DNA of 64,000 nt, taken from Anaerolineae bacterium. Lineage in GTDB: Bacteria > Chloroflexota > Anaerolineae > UBA4142 > SHND01. Both the position numbers and the translations under genes were made by a program. The stretch spans positions 1-64,000 of the forward strand of contig JADZCJ010000065.1 of the NCBI GenBank assembly GCA_020851635.1, given 5' to 3'. A model generated the notes under the pieces. The model saw only the letters and a program-made list of their open reading frames with translations. It had not been told where the DNA came from and did not search any database. Each line of letters begins with the position of its first letter. Positions within the stretch are counted from its first letter, which is position 1. Positions 19,419-27,431 of this stretch are shown in pieces.

Positions 19419-19922
19419 TTATATAACGGGCGCGATTGCCATCAAGAACAAGGCGATACTTGTCAGAACCGCCGTCCAAATCCCAAACTGGCGCATCCGA
19501 CCCTGCAGCTCGCGCATTTGCCCTTGCTGTTCGGGCGTGGGCGGTTTGCCCTGTTGGGCGATCTCGCTTCCGAGACGCGTCATTCCGGTGGCAGCGCTTC
19601 CTGTCCCCGCGCCGATTCCCATGGCGATCAAACCGGCAATGCCCCCGATGAAAAAAGCCAGACCGGAGCTTGTGCCGAGACTCGGCATACCATAACGCAT
19701 GAACCACAAGCCCCACCCTGCCAAAATCGTCAAGACCGCAGAGACCATGATATAGATGGAATACCGGCGCACCGTTGCCATGTGGCTGAGAAACTTGCCG
19801 CCGTCGGGACCCAGCGCGCGTGCCGTCGGTTCCAAAAAGAGGGCGCCGATCCATGCCGCGCCCACCCAAAAAACGCCGGCGAAAATGTGGATCAAGCGCA
19901 AAAGAATAAATAAAAGATCCAT
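19419..19922 (-). CDS. four-helix integral membrane protein (DUF2269/CopD-like)
   Basis: A 167-residue protein with four hydrophobic segments: residues about 5-28, 52-72, 84-106 and 148-166. The start LLRLIHIFAGVFWVGA contains a membrane histidine in the pattern seen in DUF2269 and CopD-like proteins. The long loop (about 110-145) is Gln-rich. It follows the sigma gene by 3 bases with a GGGAG ribosome site. Its role in the sigma operon is unknown; it may be the cargo or a sensor. Confidence 0.7.
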   Translation of the reverse strand: MDLLFILLRLIHIFAGVFWVGAAWIGALFLEPTARALGPDGGKFLSHMATVRRYSIYIMVSAVLTILAGWGLWFMRYGMPSLGTSSGLAFFIGGIAGLIAMGIGAGTGSAATGMTRLGSEIAQQGKPPTPEQQGQMRELQGRMRQFGIWTAVLTSIALFLMAIAPVI

Positions 19923-19925
19923 ATG

Positions 19926-20552
19926 TTACTCCCAATCGAGGATACCGCGTTTTTCCATTTCTTCGCGGAGACTAAGCAACGTGCGGTGATACAGTGATTT
20001 GATAGCACCCTCGCTGCGACCGAGCATCTTGCCGATCTCGAGATTCGAAAGCCCATCCACGAATTTGAGCAACAAGAGTTGTTGGCGGTCATCGGGCAGC
20101 GCGCGTATCGCTTCGAGTAATTTGCTCTCGGCTTCGGCGCGCTCCGCTTCGGCGTGCGGCGCACCCTCGGACACCGGCGAATGAAGATAGAGATCGAGCG
20201 GGACCTCGGGGTGGCGCGTGTTGTCGCGATGCCAGTTGGCGACCAGATTGTGAGCGATCCGATACAGCCAGGCGATGAATGGCGCACCCGTCTGGTTGAA
20301 ATCGGGCAAGTGCGCCAGGGCGCGATAAAAGACGCGCGCGGTCAAATCTTCGGCGTCGCGCGTGTCGCCGGTACGATAATAAATGTACGCGTAAATGCGG
20401 TCCACATAGCGTTCGTACAAATCCGCAAACGCCGTGGGATCGAGTTTCGCGCGTTCGATCAATGCCACTTCAGCCACGCGTGCCTCATCTATAAAAAAGG
20501 AATCTTGCCCATCGGGCGAGTGTGCGCCCTCCAACGCATCGGGATTCTGCAT
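19926..20552 (-). CDS. ECF-type RNA polymerase sigma factor
   Basis: The protein (208 residues from the ATG at 20552) has region 2 (AFADLYERYVDRIYAYIYYRTGD, quoted in part: DLYERYVDRIYAYI, and DAEDLTARVF) and region 4 (LLLLKFVDGLSNLEIGKM and GAIKSLYHRTL). It redirects RNA polymerase to a stress or envelope regulon. Alternative starts are ATG 20570 and GTG 20591; the last lies 5 bases after a TATAAT box and could be read from a leaderless message. Two membrane-protein genes follow, and the last could hold this sigma factor inactive. Confidence 0.88.
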   Translation of the reverse strand: MQNPDALEGAHSPDGQDSFFIDEARVAEVALIERAKLDPTAFADLYERYVDRIYAYIYYRTGDTRDAEDLTARVFYRALAHLPDFNQTGAPFIAWLYRIAHNLVANWHRDNTRHPEVPLDLYLHSPVSEGAPHAEAERAEAESKLLEAIRALPDDRQQLLLLKFVDGLSNLEIGKMLGRSEGAIKSLYHRTLLSLREEMEKRGILDWE

Positions 20553-20596
20553 AACAAAACACCGCATCGCGCGAGACGTTGCGCGCGACACAGAGT

Positions 20597-20602
20597 ATTA
20601 TA
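20597..20602 (-). promoter_or_regulatory. -10 box of the ECF sigma operon
   Basis: A perfect TATAAT on the minus strand. No convincing -35 lies 16-18 bases upstream. Transcription would start near 20590, giving a leader of about 38 bases to the ATG at 20552, or none to the GTG at 20591. Confidence 0.35.
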
Positions 20603-20634
20603 GCGTAAATCTGCCGAAAACCGACGGGAGCGCG

Positions 20635-21507
20635 CTATTCGCGATAAAACGCCAAACCGAGGGCGTCGGGACCCGTGTGGACGGCAATCGTGGGTCCGAT
20701 CTCTGCCATGACAAGCTCGGCAACGTTGAAACGCGCGCGGATTTCATTTTCGAGCTGTTGAGCCGCTTCCGGCGCGCGGGCATGCAGCACCGTAATATGC
20801 AGCGGACCGTCCCCCTCGCGCGGACCGTTGGTCGGCGGAGGTGTTTGAACGAGTTCGAGTAATCGGGCAAGCCCCGCTTTGCGACTGCGAACGCGCTCGA
20901 GCGGCTCTACACTCGCATGGGCGATTTCAAGAATCGGTTTGACGCTGAACATGGTCCCGAGCCATGCTCGGGACTTGCCAATGCGCCCGCCGCGTTTCAG
21001 GTATTCGAGCGTGTCCAGCAAAAACACCAGCGACAGACGGCTATCCAGTCCCGTGATCGCTTTGGCGACCGCTTCGCGCGAACCGCCCGCCAGAGCCACG
21101 CGCGCGCCTACCAGCGCCTGAAAGCCCATTGCCATAGAGAGCCATCGCCCATCAATCAAAGTGATGGGCGTCTCTTTGCCGCGCTCTTGGTCCAGTTGGG
21201 CTTTGGCGTTGACGGCGGACGAAAACGTGGCGCTCAACCCCGAAGGAATCGAAAGCGAAACGATTTCTTCGCCCGCATCCAAAATCGGCTTCCACACATT
21301 GATAAAGTCCTGCGGCGCGGGCGCCGAGGTGGTGGGATGCGTTTTTTCGTGCGTGAGCATGTAAAAAAACTGCTCGTTGGAAAGGTCAACTTCGTCGCGA
21401 TAGGCGCGCGTGCCAAACAACACCTGCAGCGGCACCGTTCCAATCTTGTATTTACTCCGCAGCTCGGGCGAAAGATGTGCCCCCGAATCCGTTACAACAC
21501 GAACCAT
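20635..21507 (-). CDS. DegV family fatty-acid-binding protein
   Basis: A 290-residue DegV/FakB-like protein. The N-terminus VVTDSGAHLSPELRSKY, the VPLQV strand and the HPTTSAPAPQDF segment are hallmarks of the family, which binds one fatty acid and, where FakA is present, presents it for phosphorylation. No fakA gene is in the window. It starts one base after the PrsW-like gene's stop, with a GGGGTGA ribosome site, so the two are co-translated. Cytoplasmic. Confidence 0.9.
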   Translation of the reverse strand: MVRVVTDSGAHLSPELRSKYKIGTVPLQVLFGTRAYRDEVDLSNEQFFYMLTHEKTHPTTSAPAPQDFINVWKPILDAGEEIVSLSIPSGLSATFSSAVNAKAQLDQERGKETPITLIDGRWLSMAMGFQALVGARVALAGGSREAVAKAITGLDSRLSLVFLLDTLEYLKRGGRIGKSRAWLGTMFSVKPILEIAHASVEPLERVRSRKAGLARLLELVQTPPPTNGPREGDGPLHITVLHARAPEAAQQLENEIRARFNVAELVMAEIGPTIAVHTGPDALGLAFYRE

Positions 21508-21508
21508 G

Positions 21509-22789
21509 TCACCCCTTTATTTCGAGCAATGTGCCACTCGACGTGATAATTTCGACCGGCGGCGGCTGCCCCCAGCGAATCAAGCGCCTCAGCCAAAAGA
21601 CGAACCCGATAAACAGACCGCCCAGCAATACGAACGCCAACCCGATGATAAACCCCGCAAGCACAGCAAGATTTTCATCGAGACCGGCTGTGGCTGCGAC
21701 GCCGCCTAGCACCAGCGCGCCCGTATTCCATGTCGCATGAGCGAGCGTGGACAGTCCAAACAAAAGCGCCATGCGTGTCCAATTTCTTTCGACCAGCCCG
21801 TAATACCAGCCGACCGCGACCGTTGCCGTTGCAACCATGTGCATCAGCACAGTGCCGGAGCGCAAAAGCATTGCAGTCGCCCACAAACTGAACACCTCCT
21901 GCCCTGCAGAGATTGATGCCTGGGCATTAAACATGTTTTCAGTGAATGCATAACCCGCCCCGGCAGCAAGCCCCCACATTACCACTTGATTCCTGGAGGG
22001 ACCCGAGAACGCGCGCGCGCGGCGAGAAATGAGCCAGGCAGGACCGGCAGATTTGATGATCTCTTCGAGAATGGGCACCACAAACACCAACAAAACAACC
22101 GCCGTGAGGGCGGCAATTGCCATGACAAGCGGTTCGGCGGCAAGTATTGCCAGCAAGCTCTCGATATTGCCCGCCGATGTCTGCAGCGCCGTCACGAGTT
22201 CCGTTGTGCGTTCTGTGCCCAAAAGCAGCGCCACGGCAACCAGCGCCAACACGATTAGCGCCCCACCGATTAATATTTCAAACACCAACGCGAGGACGAT
22301 GGTTACGAGTCCTCCCCATGTGAATTGCGCCAACATCGTTCGCAGTGTAACAGGTTTGAGGCGGCGCGCCGCAAACGACAAGACGGCGAGCGCAACGACC
22401 AACGAAGCAATAACATGAAGCGGCGGAAACAAATAGGCGGCGCCAATGCCGAGAGAGAGAATGGCTTGGCCGAACACGAGCGCCCCGATATAGATGCCGA
22501 GAAAAATCAACGGGGAGGGGAGCTGAAAGGCGCGATCGGGGGCGCCGCGCCGCCAGGCGCGCCCAATCCAGAACAAGCACGCGCCATAAACGGCAGCCGC
22601 CGCGCCGACCGAAAGGACTGACGCGTTGCTGATCAAGCCCCGTTCGGGCGTCATGATGGGTGTGAGCAGATATGACAGCGCCGAACAAATGCTGACAACA
22701 AAAAGCAATCCGCCACCGACCATCGCAATAACCGCCAGAGTGCTGTGCGGAGCGCGAGCGGGACGGGGTTGGGGGTCAGTATGTGTCAC
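21509..22789 (-). CDS. PrsW-like intramembrane protease
   Basis: The protein (426 residues from GTG 22789) has about ten membrane segments. Its second half carries PrsW-type motifs: the double-glutamate ILEEIIKS, the FTEN segment (YAFTENMF) and membrane histidines in LMHMVATA and LAHATWNT. PrsW proteases cut anti-sigma factors in other bacteria. The start is uncertain: the frame runs back to 22900 through a strong terminator, so a start after it is more likely (GTG 22789, or ATG 22723 inside the first helix). It is coupled to degV. Confidence 0.75.
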   Translation of the reverse strand: MTHTDPQPRPARAPHSTLAVIAMVGGGLLFVVSICSALSYLLTPIMTPERGLISNASVLSVGAAAAVYGACLFWIGRAWRRGAPDRAFQLPSPLIFLGIYIGALVFGQAILSLGIGAAYLFPPLHVIASLVVALAVLSFAARRLKPVTLRTMLAQFTWGGLVTIVLALVFEILIGGALIVLALVAVALLLGTERTTELVTALQTSAGNIESLLAILAAEPLVMAIAALTAVVLLVFVVPILEEIIKSAGPAWLISRRARAFSGPSRNQVVMWGLAAGAGYAFTENMFNAQASISAGQEVFSLWATAMLLRSGTVLMHMVATATVAVGWYYGLVERNWTRMALLFGLSTLAHATWNTGALVLGGVAATAGLDENLAVLAGFIIGLAFVLLGGLFIGFVFWLRRLIRWGQPPPVEIITSSGTLLEIKG

Positions 22790-22805
22790 GGAATAAAAAA
22801 AAAGC

Positions 22806-22849
22806 CCTGTGAGACAGGAAACGTCTCTTGATGTTTCCTGTCTCACAGG
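22806..22849 (-). terminator. intrinsic terminator of the DUF1028 gene
   Basis: A 17-bp perfect stem (22806-22822 with 22833-22849), 10-base loop, then nine Ts on the minus strand (22803-22795). It lies 4 bases after the stop at 22854. Confidence 0.9.
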
Positions 22850-22853
22850 ACCA

Positions 22854-23885
22854 TTAGACCGCCTTGTGTGCTCGCTCAAAGACCGCGAGCTGTCTCGCAA
22901 AATCCGCCCGGTCCGGGTATTTGCTCACCAAACCGCGCTCGATCTCGATGGCGCGCGCGACATGACCGCGCTGAAAATGGATTGCTGCCATGGTATCGGC
23001 GATATTTTCGTCATGCGGTTTTAATTTGAATGCTCGTTGTCCGTATCTCTGCGCCGCATCGAGACCCAATTGGTTTTGCGAAAACTGCCACGCCAATGCG
23101 TTCAAGAGCTCGGCGTCGGACCAATTCTTTTTTGCGATCCGTTCGGCATTCGCGGCAAACTCACGATGCAATTTCTGCGCCCGCGCATATTTTCCGGCAT
23201 GCAAAAGCGCGTTGATGTGTCGTCCCTCCAGAAAAGGATACATTTGTTTTTCCCAGACGCCATAAAGACGGCGCAGCTCGGTCAACGGCGCCCTGTGGTC
23301 ATCCACGCGCAAATCCACATAGCGATCGCCGACGCCGTCCAAGTCGCTTTTCTCGCGCACGACGACAAGCGCGGCGGACTGTTGACCGCGCTTGTCCCCA
23401 CCCGCCTTTTGCCCTGCTTCCAGGGCGACAAGCAGCCGTTCCGCGAGCTTGCCCTTTGCTTTGTGAAAGGCGCGCAGGACGCCGGTGACGACACGTTCAC
23501 CGGCAAGCAGGTTACCCTGCACCGAAACATTCGGCTCGGCGATTCCACCCGCCCATGGGAGACATTCGTTGCCCGTATAGTTGGCAGCGCGTCCCTGCGC
23601 GTCAAGCACTCCAATCTGGCGGGTTGCCGCGCCCCGATCCGCCTCAAGCAAATGCCGGATCACGTCACGAGGATCATGGTCCGCTTTCAGCAGGCGCAGC
23701 CCGCGCGGTCCAAACGATGGCCTTACCCATGCCTGAGTCGCAATCGCGCCCACACCCGCCCGCGCGAACGGCACCAGCGCTCCGACGGCAAAAGCTCTGG
23801 ACGCAATCGCGACGCCCCATTCCTTTGTCTTCGGGTCGTATGCGAGAATAGAAAAGGTGGAAACAAGATGCTCGGTGGGATACAT
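22854..23885 (-). CDS. DUF1028 family protein with helical C-terminal repeats
   Basis: A 343-residue protein. Residues 1-225 match DUF1028 (STFSILAYDPKTKEWGVAIAS; quoted part: STFSILAYDPKT, GVGAIATQAW, QGNLL), a family proposed to have an Ntn-hydrolase-like fold; its substrate is not established. Residues about 230-343 are alpha-helical and TPR-like (ELLNALAWQFSQNQ, YGQRAFKLKPHD). The ATG at 23885 was chosen over the frame start at 24005: family homology begins there and a TATAAT box ends 7 bases before it. Confidence 0.85.
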   Translation of the reverse strand: MYPTEHLVSTFSILAYDPKTKEWGVAIASRAFAVGALVPFARAGVGAIATQAWVRPSFGPRGLRLLKADHDPRDVIRHLLEADRGAATRQIGVLDAQGRAANYTGNECLPWAGGIAEPNVSVQGNLLAGERVVTGVLRAFHKAKGKLAERLLVALEAGQKAGGDKRGQQSAALVVVREKSDLDGVGDRYVDLRVDDHRAPLTELRRLYGVWEKQMYPFLEGRHINALLHAGKYARAQKLHREFAANAERIAKKNWSDAELLNALAWQFSQNQLGLDAAQRYGQRAFKLKPHDENIADTMAAIHFQRGHVARAIEIERGLVSKYPDRADFARQLAVFERAHKAV

Positions 23886-23892
23886 GCAAGCG

Positions 23893-23898
23893 ATTATA
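23893..23898 (-). promoter_or_regulatory. -10 box of the DUF1028 gene, probably leaderless
   Basis: TATAAT on the minus strand, 7 bases before the ATG at 23885. It follows the upstream gene's terminator hairpin (23914-23955). The -35 is weak. Confidence 0.45.
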
Positions 23899-23913
23899 AA
23901 CGAGGAAGGGTTG

Positions 23914-23955
23914 AAATAGAATTTCGCTGCCCGAACGGGCAGCGAAATTCTATTT
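23914..23955 (-). terminator. 20-bp palindromic terminator of the CapA-like gene
   Basis: A perfect 20-base inverted repeat (23914-23933 with 23936-23955) includes the stop codon of the gene ending at 23950. The T tract after it is short. Confidence 0.65.
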
Positions 23956-25635
23956 GATCCGGTCTTGTGGCAGTTTGAACCCGCTTGCCTGAAACACCGC
24001 AGCAAGAATTGTGCTGCGCTCGGCGGCGGTTGCCCAGCGCGGCTGGGCGTATTTTTCGAGCATGGTCGTCAAAAGTTCGGTCTGAAGCAATTTGCCGTCA
24101 TAGACAAGATGACGCGGAATCAAGCCCTGTCGTACCTCGTCGTTATACATCTGGTCAAACGAGAAATTGCCAAGCCCGTACAGGATTTCGCTCGCCCCCG
24201 CGTTTTGAAACTCGACTGCGGCAGGATGATGATTCTGCACCCCCGTCACCACATCCGCGCCATCCCCGATGGTGCGGCGAAAGATTTGAACGTTGGTGGC
24301 GTCGGGCGTATAGCTATAGACCTCATCGGCCTGATACTCGACAAAAATCACATCCGCCTTGGCGCGGGCCGCCGCGATATCTTGTTTCATTTTTTCCGCG
24401 TCATAGCCGTTCGTGCCGGGTTTGTCGGACGTCGCCCAATACGATTGGGGACCAAAACTATTGGCGCCGAGAAAAGCCAGCTGGTTGCCATTGTGCTCGA
24501 TGATGAGCGGTCGGCGCGCCTGGGTTTCATCACGTCCGCCCGCATAATACTGCATCCCGTTCGCCTCGTACAATTCGAGCGTTTTTACGTAATTGTCATA
24601 TCCAAAATCCCCGGCATGATTTCCCGTCAGACCGACAATATCCACCCCGAGCGCCCTGAATGTTTCAATGTTTTTGCTCTTGCTGCAAAGGCGAATCGAA
24701 TCGTGCACCAGATTCGGCAGACAATCATCCACAAACGGAATTTCATTGCTGACGTGGGTAATATCCGCTTGCGCCAGAATGGGCGCAACGACTCGCGCGG
24801 GCATGGCGGGGTCGCTGCTGTCTTCAATCGCCTGTGCCGTGAATCGCCCCATCGCCGTCACGCCCGTCATGACCACCGAGGTCATTTTGCTGGGATCACG
24901 ATTGGTCGCGGGGACGGCCGCGTGCAAGGCGTTGTAAAAATCGGCGAGCCGCTCAAAAGAACCCTCAACAAACACCCGCACGACAAGCGGATAGGAAGCC
25001 ATATCCAGCGTGCGGTCCAGCGGGTTGTGTCCGTCAATCGGCTGAGCGATGAGTCGGGGGCTCAACCGGTCAAAGGGAAGAATGGCAAGACTCGAAGGCG
25101 TCCCCCACACCAGCTCTGCAAGCGTCTCGGGGGTTGTGATTTGGACGAGAGGACCCGGCGCGCCAAGCAGCGGGGTGAGCGCCTCAGCCGTGTCGGTCGT
25201 GGCGATCAACGCCGTTATGTCTGCCGTCGCTTTACCCTGCCAGACCTGTTGAACATCTGCGAGCTTGACCCCATTGCGTAGAGTGGCAAAGCGATCCGCG
25301 ACCACATAGACGTTTTCCGTGACCAAGAGCGGGTCGGGCGAAGAAACCAACGTTATCCGCAGCGCCGCTTGCGCGGGGTCGTCCACAATGGTCAGGTCCT
25401 GGGCTTGCGCGGTCTGTTCGAGCGCGGCGCGCAATGTCCCGTCCAGATGTGCTTCCATCCAGAGAGTGGGCGCGGCAGGTTGTGGGGTGGAGGTCGGAGG
25501 CGGGGGTGTGAGCGTGCGGGTTGGCGCCGGTGTGAAGGTGATGGTAGGAGTTGGCGGTATTGGCGTTGCGGTAGGTTCTGCCGTACAACCGATCAGAGCA
25601 AGCGCAAGGACGAGCAACAGAAAAGAACGGGTCAT
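23950..25635 (-). CDS. CapA-family lipoprotein with N-terminal binding-protein-like domain
   Basis: The 561-residue precursor has a lipoprotein signal (LALALIGC, Cys17), a Thr/Pro linker (about 20-45), and a region of about 200 residues resembling a truncated periplasmic-binding-protein fold. The CapA/PGA_cap metallophosphatase-like domain follows, with SNEIPF, GLTGNHAGDFG and FVEYQADE. CapA proteins act in poly-gamma-glutamate or capsule synthesis, and others of this fold are of unknown function. The ATG at 25635 has a GAGG ribosome site and the lipobox. The longer frame from 25872 runs through the promoter. Confidence 0.85.
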   Translation of the reverse strand: MTRSFLLLVLALALIGCTAEPTATPIPPTPTITFTPAPTRTLTPPPPTSTPQPAAPTLWMEAHLDGTLRAALEQTAQAQDLTIVDDPAQAALRITLVSSPDPLLVTENVYVVADRFATLRNGVKLADVQQVWQGKATADITALIATTDTAEALTPLLGAPGPLVQITTPETLAELVWGTPSSLAILPFDRLSPRLIAQPIDGHNPLDRTLDMASYPLVVRVFVEGSFERLADFYNALHAAVPATNRDPSKMTSVVMTGVTAMGRFTAQAIEDSSDPAMPARVVAPILAQADITHVSNEIPFVDDCLPNLVHDSIRLCSKSKNIETFRALGVDIVGLTGNHAGDFGYDNYVKTLELYEANGMQYYAGGRDETQARRPLIIEHNGNQLAFLGANSFGPQSYWATSDKPGTNGYDAEKMKQDIAAARAKADVIFVEYQADEVYSYTPDATNVQIFRRTIGDGADVVTGVQNHHPAAVEFQNAGASEILYGLGNFSFDQMYNDEVRQGLIPRHLVYDGKLLQTELLTTMLEKYAQPRWATAAERSTILAAVFQASGFKLPQDRIK

Positions 25636-25690
25636 GGGACCTCTACGTAAATAATCTGACACCGCGCGGCGGCGGGGGAGCGGGAAATTG

Positions 25691-25718
25691 AGGATAGCAT
25701 AGCCGTGTGCTTTGTCAA
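25691..25718 (-). promoter_or_regulatory. promoter of the CapA-like gene
   Basis: TTGACA (25718-25713), 16-base spacer, TATCCT (25696-25691) on the minus strand. The start site would fall near 25684, giving a leader of about 48 bases with a GAGG ribosome site. Confidence 0.6.
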
Positions 25719-25864
25719 TTATGAAACAATGAGGTATGCTCACACGAATGCATATCGGGTGTGCGTCACGATTTTGGACGGTAAGGAACGAACGCTGTTT
25801 CGTTCCCCACCCGGCACGCTCGCCGCGCCGTGACGGGCGGCTTGCGAGTACTGTTAACCTATTG

Positions 25865-25891
25865 TTGACCAATCCGCTCGGGGACTATACT
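25865..25891 (+). promoter_or_regulatory. promoter of the receiver-protein gene
   Basis: TTGACC (25865-25870), 15-base spacer, TATACT (25886-25891). The leader would be about 65 bases and carries AAGGAG at 25948-25953. Confidence 0.5.
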
Positions 25892-25962
25892 CGAAGCGGT
25901 ATTTTACGCAGTTTTTCATCCGCTTGCCCTCGGCACTGCAAGCGGTCAAGGAGAATGTGAGC

Positions 25963-26349
25963 ATGCCTTATGTCGCAACCGCGACCCGCACAGCGCAGAT
26001 ACTGTTTGTTGACGATGATCCCAACATCTTGTCAGCCGCGCGCAGTCTATTGGGCGCACTGGGCAACGTTGTAATCACGGCTCAGACACGCGCCGAAGCG
26101 GAGGAACGTCTTGACAAAGGACACTATGATGTGCTGATGACAGATTTGACCATGCCCGAATGTTCGGGATGGGACCTGGCAAAACGATCCAAGGGATTGT
26201 ACCCGCACAAGCCGGTGGTTTTGGTGTCAGGGTGGGGGCTGACTCTGGAACCGGAACAAATGAGGTCGGGGCTGGTAAACGGGTTTTTATCCAAACCGTT
26301 TACGTTGGATGAACTACAGCGAACATTGAACACACTGTCACGATCGTGA
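25963..26349 (+). CDS. stand-alone response-regulator receiver protein
   Basis: A 128-residue protein made of one CheY-like receiver domain: acidic pocket FVDDDP, phospho-acceptor Asp in LMTDLTMPE, the switch Ser in VLVSGWG and the Lys in FLSKPFT. It has no output domain. It would act by protein contact or in a phosphorelay; no histidine kinase is in the window. The ATG at 25963 was chosen for its AAGGAG site 9 bases upstream; the frame opens at 25924. Confidence 0.9.
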   Translation: MPYVATATRTAQILFVDDDPNILSAARSLLGALGNVVITAQTRAEAEERLDKGHYDVLMTDLTMPECSGWDLAKRSKGLYPHKPVVLVSGWGLTLEPEQMRSGLVNGFLSKPFTLDELQRTLNTLSRS

Positions 26350-26414
26350 AATCTGGACATCTTTAGCAGGTTGTTGGAGTGAAACCAAACGGGATTTTTC
26401 ATTCCGTCGCCTAC

Positions 26415-26452
26415 GCCACAAGGGCGCGCACCCGCACGCGCACCCTTGTGGC
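26415..26452 (+). terminator. hairpin downstream of the receiver gene
   Basis: A 10-bp stem (26415-26424 with 26443-26452) with a large GC-rich loop. It lacks an immediate T run, so termination is only plausible. Confidence 0.35.
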
Positions 26453-26470
26453 AAGAGAATGTAATTTTAT

Positions 26471-26499
26471 TTGCCTAACAATTCGACTGATGCTAGAAT
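26471..26499 (+). promoter_or_regulatory. promoter of tRNA-Gln
   Basis: TTGCCT (26471-26476), 17-base spacer, TAGAAT (26494-26499). The predicted start lies about 14 bases before the tRNA. Confidence 0.65.
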
Positions 26500-26519
26500 C
26501 AAGGGCAATCGAATCTCGG

Positions 26520-26590
26520 TGCGGGCTCGTCTAATGGCAGGACGCAGCACTCTGGATGCTGTTGTAGTGGTTCAAATCCATTGCCCGCAG
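26520..26590 (+). tRNA. tRNA-Gln (anticodon CUG)
   Basis: A 71-base cloverleaf: 7-bp acceptor stem (26520-26526 with 26583-26589), 3-bp D stem with the usual UAAUGGCAG loop, anticodon loop CUCUGGA (anticodon CUG), TTCAAAT T-loop and a G discriminator. CCA is not encoded. It closely matches the bacterial tRNA-Gln consensus and is followed by a terminator. Confidence 0.95.
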
Positions 26591-26594
26591 TCAC

Positions 26595-26622
26595 AAAAAA
26601 TGCGCCGCTTGGCGCATTTTTT
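26595..26622. terminator. bidirectional terminator after tRNA-Gln
   Basis: A6-TGCGCC (26595-26606) pairs with GGCGCA-T6 (26611-26622) around a 4-base loop. It serves the tRNA and the convergent gene ending at 26621. Confidence 0.85.
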
Positions 26623-27355
26623 ATTTCACAAGGACGCGTCGGGGCGTCGGGCGTCTGCGCCGCCGGACCAGCGCCCCCGCCACCCATCCCAGCGTGTTGG
26701 ACACGAGATCAAACAGCGTGTCCTTGGCGTCCCAAACCAAATTGATCCTGGTCACATCGCCGCCCGTCACGCGCATCTCGCTTTCGTGAATCTCGTATTC
26801 GCCAAATTCGTATGCCGCGCTCACACCGAGGAGCAACGCGCCTGCCAGCATGATTGCATGGTCATCGCCAAACTCGGCAACCCGTCGCCACGACGCATCG
26901 GCGGGCGTGTTGCTGCGAAATGCCGCCAGAGTGTCAACGACCAGATTCGTAAAGGCAAAAGCAGTCACCGCGTGGGGGATCGCATCCAGCCCAAAACCCA
27001 GCAGGCGGATGTTTGCATAATCCCCCTTGTAAATATTGAACCTGGGGTGCGAAACAATATAGGCGAGCACGACCGGAGCAACGTATAACGCATAATTCGG
27101 GTTGTTGATCACGGCATCGTCCAGGGCGCCCTGCCAGGCAGCAACCAGACCCCGCTGTCGCGCAGGCCGCGCATCCAATCGCAAGAGCTTGTTGGCGACC
27201 GACAGGATTTCGGGCAGGCAGAGAATGAACGAATCGAGCGCAAGATGGAACACCCACGTCGTCGCCAAGCCGTAATATTTACGATTGGCGTTCGCCGTAT
27301 TCGCCAAGCCCAGCCACAACGCAAACCGCAGCAGGTCGGTCGGTCTCGGTTTCAT
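26621..27355 (-). CDS. integral membrane protein of unknown function
   Basis: A 244-residue protein (ATG 27355) with hydrophobic segments near residues 20-45, 85-105, 125-150, 170-185 and 215-235. The WDAKDTLFDLVSNTLGW segment near the end recalls VanZ/DUF2238-type membrane proteins, but the match is only by eye. The start was chosen because a TTGCAA/TATAAT promoter ends 8 bases before it. The ATG at 27364 would lie inside the -10 box. It is divergent from the methyltransferase gene. Confidence 0.7.
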   Translation of the reverse strand: MKPRPTDLLRFALWLGLANTANANRKYYGLATTWVFHLALDSFILCLPEILSVANKLLRLDARPARQRGLVAAWQGALDDAVINNPNYALYVAPVVLAYIVSHPRFNIYKGDYANIRLLGFGLDAIPHAVTAFAFTNLVVDTLAAFRSNTPADASWRRVAEFGDDHAIMLAGALLLGVSAAYEFGEYEIHESEMRVTGGDVTRINLVWDAKDTLFDLVSNTLGWVAGALVRRRRRPTPRRVLVK

Positions 27356-27363
27356 CGGAGCCA

Positions 27364-27392
27364 ATTATAAAAAGACCACGCAGGTTTTGCAA
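27364..27392 (-). promoter_or_regulatory. leaderless-type promoter of the membrane-protein gene
   Basis: TTGCAA (27392-27387), exact 17-base spacer, TATAAT (27369-27364) on the minus strand. The ATG follows 8 bases later. Confidence 0.65.
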
Positions 27393-27397
27393 GACGG

Positions 27398-27425
27398 TTG
27401 TCAGCCCACTCATTTTGTATAGAAT
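27398..27425 (+). promoter_or_regulatory. leaderless-type promoter of the methyltransferase gene
   Basis: TTGTCA (27398-27403), 16-base spacer, TAGAAT (27420-27425), then 6 bases to the ATG at 27432. It is back to back with the promoter at 27364-27392. Confidence 0.55.
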
Positions 27426-27431
27426 GGATAC

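Larger units (their letters stand above)
25636..25962. other. 327-base divergent intergenic region
   Basis: It holds the promoters of two divergent genes and no gene. The sequence between about 25740 and 25860 shows no further structure that I can name. Confidence 0.6.

Noticed and set aside
22790-22900. Start of the PrsW-like gene at 22900
   Set aside because: That stretch is the terminator hairpin of the upstream DUF1028 gene; translation from it is unlikely.
23965-25281. 438-residue plus-strand ORF
   Set aside because: Antisense to the CapA-like gene; no family motif and no promoter.
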